Under the pieces are notes generated by a model. It saw only the letters and a list, made by a program, of their open reading frames with translations. It was not told the origin of the DNA and searched no databases. Below, piece by piece: positions 50,965 through 51,035 of a stretch of 51,035 nucleotides of DNA. The stretch is from Solirubrobacterales bacterium. GTDB taxonomy: Bacteria > Actinomycetota > Thermoleophilia > Solirubrobacterales > Solirubrobacteraceae. The stretch covers positions 1 through 51,035 of the forward strand of contig JAOPZS010000031.1 of assembly GCA_025963965.1 (NCBI GenBank), given 5' to 3'. The position numbers and the translations under genes were made by a program. Position 1 is the stretch's first letter, and the number at the start of each line of letters is the position of its first letter.

Positions 50965-51035
50965 ACCCGGTCGATCCCCTCGATCAAGACGATCAGCAGG
51001 GCGAACACCCCGATCGCCAGAATCACCGCAACGAC
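50961..51035 (-). CDS. Small membrane protein upstream of kdpF (partial, N-terminus outside window)
   Basis: The frame is open from the window edge to TGA at 50961, encoding the last 24 residues, VVAVILAIGVFALLIVLIEG then IDRV. This is one transmembrane helix ending with a short charged tail, similar in style to KdpF but not the same sequence. Its stop overlaps the kdpF ATG (ATGA), so it is the preceding gene of the kdp operon. I do not recognise a family; it may be a second F-like peptide. Confidence 0.6.
   Translation of the reverse strand, partial: VVAVILAIGVFALLIVLIEGIDRV

Noticed and set aside
1-51035. tRNA or rRNA genes, CRISPR arrays, insertion sequences, phage or integrase genes
   Set aside because: I looked through the gaps and reading frames and saw no tRNA-like cloverleaf, regular spaced repeats, transposase or integrase motifs. 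A tRNAscan or ISfinder run would be decisive.

Overview
The window is very GC-rich DNA, with G or C at nearly every third codon position. It is densely packed with genes in short operons on both strands. The gene types suggest a soil-type actinobacterium, possibly of the class Thermoleophilia (Solirubrobacterales): paired acyl-CoA dehydrogenases, TetR and PucR regulators, secreted YVTN-type propellers with a Cys-pair C-terminal tail, GT-C membrane proteins and frequent GTG starts. That placement is inference from gene style, not from a marker gene. I found no rRNA, tRNA, CRISPR array, insertion sequence or phage gene.

Region 1-6703 is an acyl-CoA catabolism block. A leftward operon (crotonase, acyl-CoA carboxylase beta chain, BKACE/DUF849 enzyme, CaiB/racemase) faces two tandem rightward acyl-CoA dehydrogenases. 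Region 6793-15303 is mixed: a secreted CAP protein, a short-chain dehydrogenase, a degenerate SDR relative, a membrane protein with a PlsC acyltransferase, a family-2 glycosyltransferase, an orphan 70-residue biotinyl carrier, a secreted beta-propeller, a second crotonase and a cupin.

Region 15386-23015 is a biotin region: TetR-bioB-bioF-bioD on the plus strand and rubredoxin-bioA on the minus strand, with a large secreted protein between them. Together with the carboxylase beta chain and the free biotinyl carrier it suggests a local biotin economy. Region 23078-27865 holds a Nudix hydrolase, a GH15 glucoamylase/trehalase-like enzyme overlapping a metallo-beta-lactamase-fold hydrolase, and a DEAD-box RNA helicase.

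Region 28116-35104 reads as an amine or omega-amino-acid catabolic unit. A class III aminotransferase, PucR regulator, alanine dehydrogenase and succinate-semialdehyde-type dehydrogenase run leftward, diverging from an APC permease. Imported amine would be transaminated to pyruvate, the alanine recycled by Ald, and the aldehyde oxidised. Region 35168-41268 has a saccharopine-dehydrogenase-fold enzyme, two coupled GT-C-like membrane proteins and a secreted clan-A-like glycoside hydrolase.

Region 41368-51035 is a cation-homeostasis island: a standalone KdpD N-terminal/USP protein without a kinase, a CPA1 antiporter, a Ca2+/H+ exchanger, CorA, and kdpFABC preceded by a further small membrane ORF cut by the window edge.

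Two sequence habits recur. Several genes without a Shine-Dalgarno site have a TANNNT box 6-8 bases before the start codon, which suggests leaderless mRNAs. Several convergent gene pairs end in hairpins, some of whose arms contain the stop codons.
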